From Colwellia sp. TT2012 (GTDB taxonomy: Bacteria > Pseudomonadota > Gammaproteobacteria > Enterobacterales > Alteromonadaceae), in the NCBI RefSeq assembly GCF_001440345.1, contig NZ_LJYX01000016.1, forward strand, positions 62,001-126,000: DNA of 64,000 nt, read 5' to 3'. The notes under the pieces are model-generated. The model worked only from the letters and a program-made list of their open reading frames with translations. It made no database searches and had not been told where the DNA came from. The translations under genes were made by a program, and so were the position numbers. Each line of letters opens with the position of its first letter. Position 1 is the first letter of the stretch. Positions 1 to 8,926 of the stretch are shown piece by piece.

Positions 1-1866
1 GGAGCTTATCAATCGTTATTAGCTTTGCAAGGAAAAACACTTGCACCCAATTCATTAAACAGTGAATCGTTCAATATAAATCAATATTTCAATGATAATT
101 TCCATGCCCCTTCAATGGACATAGCCTTTTATACTTGTGCAACTCTTCGTTATGCTTACCTTATGAATGACAAAGTATTACAAGCGCAATGTCTTAAAAA
201 TATTGATATTGTCTGCACGTTTTTGCCAGACACGCCAATAATGACAGAAAGCTTGTTTTACCAGGCTTTAATTTTACTGGATGACACTAGTGCTAAAGAT
301 AACGCTAAAGGTGTTATTAAAAGTAAACAAAACGAAGAGAACCTAGTCAAAGCACAAAAAATTTGTGACCACTTTCAAACATGGTCAATAGATAGTAGCA
401 AAAACTATCAGCACAAATACCTGCTAATCGCAGCGGAAATAGCAAGAGTAAAAGGCCAAGATAGTTTAGCAACAGAGCTTTACACTAAAGCACTGGATGC
501 CGTTGAAATCGCCAATTTCATTCATTGTGAAGCCCTTATTAACGAACGTTACGCAAAATATTGGGCTGATTTAGGACAAAAACGTATCGCCGCACATTGT
601 ATAAAAGATGCATACTATCTTTATGCTCGTTGGGGAGCTACGGCAAAATGTAACCAGTTAGAAGTTCAATGGCCACAACAACGTTTCAATTTAATCAATG
701 GTACTTTTGGCTCTGGTGGTAGTTTACCATATTCAATACAAAGCACATTCGCTGAGCAGACTCGATCAATTGATTTAAACTCACTGCTAGAAGCTAATCA
801 ACTTTTATCTAAAGAAATTTATGTCCATTCTTTATTAGAAAAGATGATGTATGTACTGATGGAAAATGCCGGCGCACAGACAGGTGCGATTATTATTAAC
901 GAAGAAGAGCAGTTGCAGCTTGAAATAATTGGCTCTATCAAAGATTCTTCAGCCTGTATTGACAGCCAATTATATAATATTAACCTTGATGATGTTGATG
1001 CCGCAGAACAACCATTATTACCCGATACTATAATTCGTTATACGCAAAAAACGATGAAAACGCTGATCATAGATAACCCTGGCGCAGATCCTCGCTTTAT
1101 TAATAATCGTTACTTACGAATGAATAAGCCAAAATCGGTACTGTGCTTACCTATTACTGGCCAAGGTAGGTTAATCGCTATCGTTTATTTGGAAAACAAT
1201 CTCATAGAACACGCTTTTACTAAAAAACATAAAGATACCGTTGAGCTTATTTCAGCACAAGCCGCTGTTTCCTTAATTAATGCCAGACATTATGAAACGT
1301 TGGAAAATAAAGTCGCTCAACGTACTAAAGAATTACAAATGTTGGCGATTAAAGATGGTCTTACCGGTATTTTTAATCGCCGTGAATTTGATACCACCCT
1401 AGACAAAGAATGGGGTCGTGCTTCTCGAGAGTTTGGTTCATTATCATTGATGATGATTGATATAGATAACTTTAAAGCCTATAACGATAATTTCGGTCAT
1501 CTTGAGGGTGATACCTGTATAAAGTTAATTGCTCAAGCGTTAAGTTCAGTAGTCGCGCGTAAAAATGATTTTGTCGCTCGTTATGGTGGTGAAGAGTTTG
1601 TTATTTTAATGACAACATCAGATCAAAACGAGGTTGAAAATCTTGCTCAACGTTGTATGAAAAAAATTAGGGCTTTAGCCATTCCTCACCAGTTTTCAGA
1701 CACTGCCGAACATGTCACCATTAGTATTGGTATCGCGACGATAAATGTATTACCGGATGTACATGCCACTACGTTAATAAAACTAGCAGATTTAGCCTTG
1801 TACCAATCAAAAGAAAATGGTCGTGATCAATATAGCTTTTCTTCAGTACCATCAATGCTGGTTTAA
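1..1866 (+). CDS. GAF-GGDEF diguanylate cyclase, 5' end outside the window
   Basis: The reading frame is open from base 1, so the gene begins upstream; the TTG at 25 has no claim to be the start. What remains is an N-terminal helical, TPR-like stretch (to about base 690), a GAF domain (about 780-1300), a short coiled linker and a C-terminal GGDEF domain (about 1350-1845). The active-site motif is GGEEF (bases 1585-1599), compatible with synthesis of cyclic di-GMP from two GTP. An RxxD inhibitory site (RKND) lies exactly five residues before it, so product inhibition is probably intact. No transmembrane segment is visible in this part, suggesting a cytosolic sensor. Helical-repeat regions followed by GAF and GGDEF are known at the end of large Ser/Thr kinase-AAA ATPase signalling proteins; that the missing 5' part is such a module is a guess. 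Confidence 0.88.
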   Translation, partial: GAYQSLLALQGKTLAPNSLNSESFNINQYFNDNFHAPSMDIAFYTCATLRYAYLMNDKVLQAQCLKNIDIVCTFLPDTPIMTESLFYQALILLDDTSAKDNAKGVIKSKQNEENLVKAQKICDHFQTWSIDSSKNYQHKYLLIAAEIARVKGQDSLATELYTKALDAVEIANFIHCEALINERYAKYWADLGQKRIAAHCIKDAYYLYARWGATAKCNQLEVQWPQQRFNLINGTFGSGGSLPYSIQSTFAEQTRSIDLNSLLEANQLLSKEIYVHSLLEKMMYVLMENAGAQTGAIIINEEEQLQLEIIGSIKDSSACIDSQLYNINLDDVDAAEQPLLPDTIIRYTQKTMKTLIIDNPGADPRFINNRYLRMNKPKSVLCLPITGQGRLIAIVYLENNLIEHAFTKKHKDTVELISAQAAVSLINARHYETLENKVAQRTKELQMLAIKDGLTGIFNRREFDTTLDKEWGRASREFGSLSLMMIDIDNFKAYNDNFGHLEGDTCIKLIAQALSSVVARKNDFVARYGGEEFVILMTTSDQNEVENLAQRCMKKIRALAIPHQFSDTAEHVTISIGIATINVLPDVHATTLIKLADLALYQSKENGRDQYSFSSVPSMLV

Positions 1867-1938
1867 GCTGATTTTAGTTGCTAGTACTAAATAACCTGAA
1901 CTCTGGATAAGCAGCAGTAATCTAAGTTATTAAGCTTC

Positions 1939-1968
1939 TTTCTGCCAGTACCAAGGTGCTGGCAGAAA
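1939..1968. terminator. Hairpin behind the GGDEF gene
   Basis: A perfect 10-bp inverted repeat (TTTCTGCCAG/CTGGCAGAAA) encloses a loop that can itself pair (TACC/GGTG), making almost one continuous 13-14 bp stem. It lies about 70 bases after the GGDEF stop and between convergent genes. There is no good U tract on either strand, so it may be a factor-assisted terminator or an mRNA 3'-end stabiliser. Confidence 0.5.
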
Positions 1969-2024
1969 AATACAAATATATTAGTCGCATCCCAATAACC
2001 AGTGATAGCTCAATTGAGGTCCTT

Positions 2025-2077
2025 ATAGCAATTTGACTAACTAGATGATTATTCCTACTAATTAGTCAAGTTGCTAT
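2025..2077. repeat. Long inverted repeat downstream of the lipoxygenase gene
   Basis: Arms at 2025-2044 and 2058-2077 match at 18 of 20 positions (ATAGCAATTTGACTAACTAG on the left) around a 13-base loop. It sits 26 bases past the lipoxygenase stop and could end that transcript, although no U tract follows. The very long imperfect stem would also fit a decayed palindromic repeat unit. Confidence 0.5.
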
Positions 2078-2102
2078 TAAATACTTGTCCTACACACCAA
2101 GA

Positions 2103-4235
2103 CTAGATACTGGTACTATTTGGGATCATAGAGGGTAGCTGGAAAGTATAAGGCATTGCCCGCGTCTTATTACGTTTGCAGATCTCTATTTCAATACTTG
2201 CCAATTCGCACTGAAAATCTGCCACAGCCTCTGCCACGTTTATATCCTTAAAATAGGCAATCCGAGGATCTTCATTATATTTGCCAAACACATCATACTG
2301 GACACCGCTTAACAAGTATTCAAAAGACAAGGTATATAAAGCAATATCAAGCGGAGGACACCAGGCTAATAAGTCATCAGCCGTATTCATTTCAGTATCT
2401 TTACCTGGCGGCTTTTGGTAAAGACAGCCTGTGACACTTGGTGCAAAAGACATCAATGGATATTGAGCATAGTTTACTGCGGCGTGTTGAGGTCCAGCAA
2501 GGTAGATAATATGCGAAACCAACTCGACTAGGTAATCAAAACTATCAATTTTATAAGGCTGTTCGCTATTACCTGTGGCGGTTAAACCATCCAAACCTTT
2601 AAAGTTTGCGTACTTAGGAGAGACCAAGGCTGAAATAAATGCCTGTAACTCAGTATCATTGGCGACGGAGCTATCATCATTTTTATAATATACCGTTAAA
2701 TATTCACCAACAAAGTTCTTAATTGCTTTCCATAGAAGTAAGGTATCGTCACGGAATTCAAAGGCTGGCAAGCTGTTTTCATCAACACCACGGTCTTTAA
2801 ATAACTGTGCTGGACTTTGAGCATCCCAATGCCACGCTTTTCTTGCTTCAGCGATCATATCAAAAGATGACTCTGGCGTTAAACCAACATTACAAGCGGT
2901 AACGCCACCTGGAATAATTAAACTATGCAAAGCATCGTTATTAATATTAAGGGTAAAACGGAAATGTGGTATCAATAACGTTAGCAATGGATGCTGTTTT
3001 GATAATTCCCGATGAGCAGCAATAATAATGCTATCCATGATCAAATGACATGCGCCAAGGTGGGCAACATTTTCATGTTGTATGGCGCTACAAATATTAA
3101 CGATTTGTTTGGCTACCTGCCATTTAAGGCCATTTATGTCATTAACATCACTACAATCATTAGGGGTAAAAATAGGGGTATTTATCGTGTCATGTTTTTG
3201 GTCTAATTGAAGAGCGATGGGTCGCATAAAACCGTCAGTTTCAGGATAACCTTCGGCACTGGTATTACTCCAATAAAAAACAGCAATGGGTGCGGTTACG
3301 TAGCGCTGTTTACCGTGTAGTACATTACTTTTCTTGCCAATTAACATAGTATAATCACAGACGTACAGTCTTTTTTCTGCTACCGCAGTCTGTAAATTAA
3401 TGCTGCTATCACCTATTACTGACTGTAATATACTGTCAGTAAGTGGCATTTTTTCAACTAATGAGGTTAACGATATTGAACTTTTTGTCGGAGAGTTATC
3501 ATCACGTACCGCTATTAAATTAGTCGTATTAAAGCCTGCAGTTTGTAAATAACCAAAAAACCAATCTTGCTGGTAAGGCTCTTTATCACTTGCCATCCAA
3601 GGCTTATTTTTAATTGAAACCGTTAATGGCGGTGTTTCAAATGATTGATAAAGATCGCGATAATCCTCGATAGCGGTAGCTTCAAGGTGGTCGCGTTTCC
3701 CGCTCTTGTTTAATAATTCATACAAGGCAGATTTCAACAATGCGGTTGGCCCATCCACTTTAACCTGCTGCATAACCTCCTCTATGCCCTTGACCATTTT
3801 TATCAAGTCTTTAGGTATATTCACTGCTCCTTCTATGGCAACAGGCAATTTACTCAAACTGTGCATAAAACTTTTTAAGTTCTTATTATCTTGCTCAGGA
3901 TGAAAAACACTCATCTCTGTTTCTAACCTGGTATAACTTTCCTGTATTTCTTTAAAAACATCGGTATCAACATCACCAATTAATTCCTTTTCCAGCAGCT
4001 GGAGAACATTCGTTTTAAAGTTTTCCGTAAGTTTCAAAACAACCAATAACACACCTGCTGTATATTTAAGTGAAAATTCTTCACCCTTAGGAACATCAGC
4101 AGAAAGTGGTACGCCTTCAAGATATGAAGTCATATAATTATATTTAGTACGTGCTATAGAAAGTTGAAATTTTCGTTGCTCTTTTAACTCAAGTGAATCA
4201 TGTTGAGGTAGGCTAGGTAGGGTTAAAATCGACAT
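2103..4235 (-). CDS. Lipoxygenase (iron-dependent fatty-acid dioxygenase)
   Basis: This 710-residue protein has the full lipoxygenase iron site. H392 and H397 form the H-x4-H pair (HLGACH) in the central helix. H584 and N588 lie in the GPQHAAVN segment, the usual third histidine and asparagine. The chain ends exactly on isoleucine (I710, ...NSTSI), whose carboxylate is the fifth ligand. The PHFRFTLNIN segment after the first histidines is also typical. The family inserts O2 into polyunsaturated fatty acids to give hydroperoxides. No signal peptide is visible, so it is probably cytosolic. The N-terminal ~200 residues are helical and lack an obvious PLAT domain. It stands alone between a MITE-like element and a convergent cyclase gene. 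Substrate and positional specificity cannot be read from the sequence. Lipoxygenases occur in few bacteria; some marine gammaproteobacteria make polyunsaturated fatty acids, which would be an obvious substrate. Confidence 0.93.
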   Translation of the reverse strand: MSILTLPSLPQHDSLELKEQRKFQLSIARTKYNYMTSYLEGVPLSADVPKGEEFSLKYTAGVLLVVLKLTENFKTNVLQLLEKELIGDVDTDVFKEIQESYTRLETEMSVFHPEQDNKNLKSFMHSLSKLPVAIEGAVNIPKDLIKMVKGIEEVMQQVKVDGPTALLKSALYELLNKSGKRDHLEATAIEDYRDLYQSFETPPLTVSIKNKPWMASDKEPYQQDWFFGYLQTAGFNTTNLIAVRDDNSPTKSSISLTSLVEKMPLTDSILQSVIGDSSINLQTAVAEKRLYVCDYTMLIGKKSNVLHGKQRYVTAPIAVFYWSNTSAEGYPETDGFMRPIALQLDQKHDTINTPIFTPNDCSDVNDINGLKWQVAKQIVNICSAIQHENVAHLGACHLIMDSIIIAAHRELSKQHPLLTLLIPHFRFTLNINNDALHSLIIPGGVTACNVGLTPESSFDMIAEARKAWHWDAQSPAQLFKDRGVDENSLPAFEFRDDTLLLWKAIKNFVGEYLTVYYKNDDSSVANDTELQAFISALVSPKYANFKGLDGLTATGNSEQPYKIDSFDYLVELVSHIIYLAGPQHAAVNYAQYPLMSFAPSVTGCLYQKPPGKDTEMNTADDLLAWCPPLDIALYTLSFEYLLSGVQYDVFGKYNEDPRIAYFKDINVAEAVADFQCELASIEIEICKRNKTRAMPYTFQLPSMIPNSTSI

Positions 4236-4401
4236 TATGCATCCTTGTTTTTATTTTACTTTCGTTTTAGGTTTTAATCTGCACTATACAAATTATATGA
4301 ACTTTATGATAAAAACAAATATATTATGAGGTTGGCGGCATTAAGTCATTTAATATAAAGAAGTGACCACATAGAATGACATGGTCAAATTAAACTCATA
4401 T

Positions 4402-4757
4402 ATACCCGTTACCATTCAAAATGCAGGATTTTAGTGGCCATTAAAATGACTTTAGACAAGGAATATGATTTAAACAAAGTCATGCTATGCTTTGATTATT
4501 TAACGCCGTATAAAGTCATGGTAAACCCATCGAAGAAGGGGTTGAGCAACATCACTTTATCGTTGCTGTGATTTATAAGGACGCTACATGAATGGAGCCT
4601 ACTAGAGAATGCAGACGGTTCAGGAGGTACCTTATTAGATAATGCAGGAGCAATTATCCTGAGCATATTCTCCTGAATAACCATTATTTCATCACAGCGC
4701 CTTGAATTTAAATTGCTCAAGCACTCTGAAACATGCATATTGAATAGTAACGGGTAT
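4402..4757. mobile_element. MITE-like non-autonomous element with 24-bp inverted ends
   Basis: The ends at 4402-4425 and 4734-4757 are inverted repeats agreeing at 22 of 24 positions (left end starts ATACCCGTTACCATTCAA, right end finishes AACGGGTAT). The 356-bp interior codes for no recognisable protein; an 80-codon open frame at 4496-4738 has no features and probably is not a gene. TA dinucleotides occur at both outer ends, which would suit an IS630/Tc1-type TA target duplication. The right end stops three bases from the kdsB stop codon. The interior shares a block (GAGAATGCAG...TTCTCCTGAAT...TTTCATCAC) with the spacer at 24575-24630, so related material is scattered in this genome. An autonomous partner is not in the window. 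Confidence 0.7.
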
Positions 4758-4760
4758 CAG

Positions 4761-5597
4761 TTATGCCAAGCTAGCGGCATATGCCCGGGCTTTGGCTAAA
4801 TCATCTGGGGTATCAACACCCTCAACCGGTACATGGCTATTGGCTACCGCCACGTGAATTTTCTCCCCTTGATAAAGCACTCTAAGTTGCTCAAGGGCTT
4901 CAACTTGCTCCAATTCACTGGTTGGCCAATTAACATAATCCTTAATAAAACCGGCACGATAAGCATAGATACCGACATGTCTTAGATAAAAATCGCCGAT
5001 GGCACGAATGTTTTCCTCGGTACTGGCATTAGCCGTTAAAAAGCGCTCTCTATCATAAGGGATAGTTGCCCGCGAAAAGTATAAGGCATAGCCGTCTTTA
5101 TCAACTAGTACTTTAACCGCATTGGGGTTAAACGCTTCCTCAACGCTGTCAATCTTAATAGCCAAAGTCGACATACGAGCAACATGACGATTTTGTTGCT
5201 GGTTTGCTAAGTTATTGGCTACTTGGGCAATATTTTCTGGAGGAATAAAAGGTTCATCACCTTGCACATTGACGATGATTTCATCATCACTAAACTGGTA
5301 TTGTTGCATAACTTCAGCCAGGCGCTCAGTGCCCGATTGATGATCGGCACGTGTTTTACACACTTCACCACCAAAGCTGCGAACGACGGCAGCAACTTCA
5401 TCATTGTCCGTAGCAACAATTACCTTGCTGGCACCACTTAATTTTGCTTTTTCCACAACCCACTGGATCATAGGTTTACCATGAATATCCGCTAACACCT
5501 TGCCCGGTAAACGCGAAGATTGGTATCTGGCTGGAATGACCACGATAAAGTCAACCTTGGTTGGCGTATTGTGCGGTGAACCGTCACAAACAGACAT
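4761..5597 (-). CDS. kdsB: 3-deoxy-manno-octulosonate cytidylyltransferase (CMP-Kdo synthetase)
   Basis: KdsB activates Kdo with CTP to CMP-Kdo in the cytosol for attachment to lipid A. The nucleotidyltransferase signature [15 protein letters not shown] lies near residue 21, followed by the VATDND and VQGDEPF motifs that bind CTP and magnesium. At 278 residues it is slightly longer than the usual ~250 because of about 15 extra N-terminal residues; no later start codon fits better. It starts two bases after the stop of the Trm112-like gene, in the conserved order msbA-lpxK-ycaR-kdsB, so it is probably translated from the same mRNA. A MITE-like element begins immediately downstream. Confidence 0.97.
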   Translation of the reverse strand: MSVCDGSPHNTPTKVDFIVVIPARYQSSRLPGKVLADIHGKPMIQWVVEKAKLSGASKVIVATDNDEVAAVVRSFGGEVCKTRADHQSGTERLAEVMQQYQFSDDEIIVNVQGDEPFIPPENIAQVANNLANQQQNRHVARMSTLAIKIDSVEEAFNPNAVKVLVDKDGYALYFSRATIPYDRERFLTANASTEENIRAIGDFYLRHVGIYAYRAGFIKDYVNWPTSELEQVEALEQLRVLYQGEKIHVAVANSHVPVEGVDTPDDLAKARAYAASLA

Positions 5598-5599
5598 GG

Positions 5600-5797
5600 C
5601 TAATTACCTTGCTCTGTTTGCTGGTCGGTTTTAATTTCGCGGGCTTCGCCTTCCAGTAGCACAGGGATATCTTTATCGATGCGATAAGCAAGTCGGTCAA
5701 AATGACAAATAAGCTCTTGCGCTGCTTTATCATAATCCAACTTACCTTTACACACTGGACAGGCAAGAATTTCCATTAATTTAGTATCAAAAGCCAT
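5600..5797 (-). CDS. Trm112-family small zinc-ribbon protein (YcaR-like)
   Basis: A 65-residue protein beginning [20 protein letters not shown], the usual N-terminus of the Trm112/YcaR family, with a CPVC pair. The second metal-binding pair is not complete here, as in many bacterial members. Eukaryotic Trm112 activates methyltransferases; the bacterial function is not established. It lies between lpxK and kdsB, as in most gammaproteobacteria, with 2 bp to kdsB. Confidence 0.9.
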   Translation of the reverse strand: MAFDTKLMEILACPVCKGKLDYDKAAQELICHFDRLAYRIDKDIPVLLEGEAREIKTDQQTEQGN

Positions 5798-5863
5798 GTT
5801 AATTTCTCTTTGGTTAATTATTTAATAGATGAACAACGCTTATAGTAGCGGCTATAGTAACGG

Positions 5864-6877
5864 CTATAATAGCGCTTTAATTTTATCGGTGAGCAAACCT
5901 CGGTCGACGTCACTAAAGGTGGCGTCAACAGGTAAATACCACCAATGACTCTGACAAAAACCTTGGCATTTAACCGCATCTTTTTCAGTCATTATTAGCG
6001 CTATAGTATCATCAAAGTCACTAAAGTCAGCTAGGCTAAAACTATGATGGTCAACAAAACCTTGCTGCTTGTTCACCTTGAACTCGTTTGTTTTTAGGGT
6101 ATCAAAAAAGCGTTGCGGCGAGCCAATGCCAGCAATAGCATTGACTATTGGATTTAACTTAATAAAATCTGACAAATTAATGCACTGGCCCGATTGCAAG
6201 TTACCAACTTCAGTGGCAGCCAAAGTCATTGCTAAGGCTTGATTAGTATTACCCTTTTTTCTTGCCGCCTTACCATTGTAAATAACTAAATCGCTTGTTG
6301 ATAAGCGCCACTGTCCTTCTCGTAAAGGACCTGCTGGTAATAATAAACCATTACCAAATAAGCGTTGGCCATCAACGACAATCAATTCAAGGTCACGGTC
6401 TAAGCGATAATGCTGCAAGCCATCATCACTAATAATAATATCGCAGCCTTGCGCAATAAGCAGCTCAGCACTGGCAATACGATCGCTCCCCACAGCTACA
6501 GCGACCTGACAACGTTGCTGAATAAGTACGGGCTCATCACCCGCCTCTAAGGCGGTTGACTCGGCGGTAACTAAATAAGGGTATTGTGGTGCCTGCCCGC
6601 CATAACCACGTGAGATAACCCCTGGGGTTAAACCCAATGAACGGGTAAGTTCAACCAAGTAAATAACCACTGGGGTTTTACCATTACCACCGACACCGAT
6701 ATTACCGACGACAATGACAGGTTTAGTTAATTTCACCGACTGAGTTAAGCCGACGTTAAAGCTAAGTCGTCTTAGCGTACTGAGTAACCAAAAAAGTCCG
6801 GATAAAGGCAGTAATAACGGCATCAGCAAGTACTTGGCGGGATGGTTGTTAAACCAAACCTTTTCAATTAAGCGCAT
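5864..6877 (-). CDS. lpxK: Tetraacyldisaccharide 4'-kinase
   Basis: LpxK phosphorylates the 4' position of the lipid A disaccharide at the inner membrane, using ATP. The 337-residue protein has an N-terminal hydrophobic anchor (PLLLPLSGLFWLL, residues ~20-32) followed by the P-loop VGNIGVGGNGKTPVV near residue 57. ISDDGLQHYRLDRDLELIVVD carries the conserved DDGLQ motif. Length matches the family. It begins 12 bp after the msbA stop, so msbA and lpxK are cotranscribed; a 66-bp gap separates it from the Trm112-like gene. Confidence 0.97.
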   Translation of the reverse strand: MRLIEKVWFNNHPAKYLLMPLLLPLSGLFWLLSTLRRLSFNVGLTQSVKLTKPVIVVGNIGVGGNGKTPVVIYLVELTRSLGLTPGVISRGYGGQAPQYPYLVTAESTALEAGDEPVLIQQRCQVAVAVGSDRIASAELLIAQGCDIIISDDGLQHYRLDRDLELIVVDGQRLFGNGLLLPAGPLREGQWRLSTSDLVIYNGKAARKKGNTNQALAMTLAATEVGNLQSGQCINLSDFIKLNPIVNAIAGIGSPQRFFDTLKTNEFKVNKQQGFVDHHSFSLADFSDFDDTIALIMTEKDAVKCQGFCQSHWWYLPVDATFSDVDRGLLTDKIKALL

Positions 6878-6889
6878 AACATACCGGCC

Positions 6890-8701
6890 CTACTCAAACT
6901 GAAAACTATGCAATTTCGCATAGGCACCTTTTTTCGCTATTAAGCTTTGATGATTACCTTGTTCAACAATTTGACCTTGCTCCATGACAATAATTTTATC
7001 GGCATTTTCAATGGTCGATAAACGATGGGCAATTACTATTGAGGTTCTGTTTTTCTGTAAAGCTTGTAAGGCATCTTGAATATGACGCTCAGATTCTGTA
7101 TCGAGAGCACTGGTCGCTTCATCCAAAATTAAAAAGGGTGCATCACACAACAAAGCACGAGCAATGGCTACGCGTTGTCTTTGCCCACCAGACAGTAAGG
7201 CACCATTTTCACCAATATTAGTATCAAGGCCATGTGCCATATGGTCAGCAAACTCCATCACATGAGCACTTTTTGCAGCCGCAATGATTTCAGCGGCACT
7301 TGCCTCAGGTTTACCATAAGCAATATTATTGGCCAAGGTATCATTAAACAAGACAACCTGTTGAGATACATAGGAAAACTGTTTACGTAAGTCCTTTAAT
7401 TTAAACTGTTCAATATTAGTATTATCTATTAAAATCTCACCACTAGTGGCATCATAGAAGCGTAATAATAATGCACTAGCTGTTGATTTTCCACTGCCTG
7501 AACGACCAACTAAGGCTAAGGTTTCCCCTGGAGCTAGGTCGAAGGTGAGATCGCTTAAGGCGAGTTTACTCTCTTGCCCTTTTTCACCACCACTTATACT
7601 GTGGTTATTGTCATAAGAAAAATCAACATGGCTAAAAGACAAGGAGCCTGAAGCTCTTATCAGCGTTTTATCACCATTGTCTTTTTCTTTTTCCTGATCG
7701 AGTATCGAAAAGATACTGACACAAGCTGCCATGCCTTGTTGAAATTCGCTATTGACATTTGTGAGCATTTTTAATGGTCTTAACAACATAGTCATATAGG
7801 CAATAACACTGACAAATGTACCTGGCGAGATAGTGTCACTTAAGCTATCAGAAGTGATGGCATAAAAGACAAAAGCTAAAGCAAAAGAAGCGATAACTTG
7901 AATAATGGGTACACTAGCCGATTTTGTCGCTTGCATTTTCATGCGTTGCTGACGATTATGTTTATTGATTTTGGCAAAACGAGCAAACTCCCGTTGCTGA
8001 CCACCAAAAGTTAATACCACTTTATGGCCATTAAAAGTTTGCTCTGCCACCGTGGTAACCTCCCCCATAGCGCCTTGTATATTTTTACTGACTTTACGAA
8101 AGCGTTTTGATACCACACTAACAATCACGGCAATAGCAGGGGTTATTAATAAAAATATCAAGGATAATTGCCAGCTCATATAAAACATCAAGCCCAATAA
8201 ACCCAGCACAAAAGCGCTTTGTTGCACCATAACTAAAATAGATTTACTAACAGAATTTAACACTTGCTCAGTATCAAAAGTTATTTTTGAAATTAACGAG
8301 CCGGTTGATTGTTTATCATGAAAAGCCACCGGCATAGCCATGATATGTTCAAAAAGTTGTTGCCTTAAATCAGCGACGACATTATTACCGACCCAAGCAA
8401 GGCAATAATTGGCAATAAAATGAGCGATACCACGAATAACAAAAGCGCAGACGATAAATAAAGGCGCCCACTTCATAAAATCAGCATTTTCCCCCGCAAG
8501 ACCTTCATCCACTAAGGGTTGTAATTTTGATAAAAAATAGACATCAATAGAGGCGTAAGCAAGCATACCAATAATCGCCACAACAAAACCGAGTTTATAA
8601 GGTTTAGCGTAACTAACCAGACGTTTAAAGTTTTGCCAAGTAGTGGCCTTGCTTGGTGCAATAGCTGAGGGTAAGGCACTTGTTTTTACAGATGATGGCA
8701 T
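6890..8701 (-). CDS. msbA: Lipid A export ABC transporter, permease/ATPase
   Basis: A fused half-transporter of 603 residues. Six transmembrane helices occupy roughly residues 35-330. The nucleotide-binding domain has Walker A GRSGSGKST, signature LSGGQRQRVAIARALL, Walker B FLILDEATSALD and switch histidine IVIAHRLS. MsbA homodimers flip core-lipid A across the inner membrane. It is followed by lpxK in the standard order. A 225-bp spacer separates it from comEC upstream and should hold the promoter, although none can be assigned with confidence. Confidence 0.97.
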   Translation of the reverse strand: MPSSVKTSALPSAIAPSKATTWQNFKRLVSYAKPYKLGFVVAIIGMLAYASIDVYFLSKLQPLVDEGLAGENADFMKWAPLFIVCAFVIRGIAHFIANYCLAWVGNNVVADLRQQLFEHIMAMPVAFHDKQSTGSLISKITFDTEQVLNSVSKSILVMVQQSAFVLGLLGLMFYMSWQLSLIFLLITPAIAVIVSVVSKRFRKVSKNIQGAMGEVTTVAEQTFNGHKVVLTFGGQQREFARFAKINKHNRQQRMKMQATKSASVPIIQVIASFALAFVFYAITSDSLSDTISPGTFVSVIAYMTMLLRPLKMLTNVNSEFQQGMAACVSIFSILDQEKEKDNGDKTLIRASGSLSFSHVDFSYDNNHSISGGEKGQESKLALSDLTFDLAPGETLALVGRSGSGKSTASALLLRFYDATSGEILIDNTNIEQFKLKDLRKQFSYVSQQVVLFNDTLANNIAYGKPEASAAEIIAAAKSAHVMEFADHMAHGLDTNIGENGALLSGGQRQRVAIARALLCDAPFLILDEATSALDTESERHIQDALQALQKNRTSIVIAHRLSTIENADKIIVMEQGQIVEQGNHQSLIAKKGAYAKLHSFQFE

Positions 8702-8926
8702 TAGTTCTTATTACTCGAGTAGGTTAATTGCCTAAAGGGAAAATTGATAAACATTAACCATAAATACTTCTGTCATACGTACATGGTCGATACTTACAGT
8801 GACGAAATAGTATTTTACCGTGAATCGACGTGACAACCAACAAAAACTATAGCCATAACAATAACAAAGTGAGTACGCAGGATATGACCAGACAGCTGAG
8901 CTAGTTAAAGTCGCGAGCTAACGACA

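Noticed and set aside
4496-4738. 80-codon ORF on the minus strand inside the MITE-like element
   Set aside because: No family features, composition like the noncoding interior, and ORF limits set by the element's ends.
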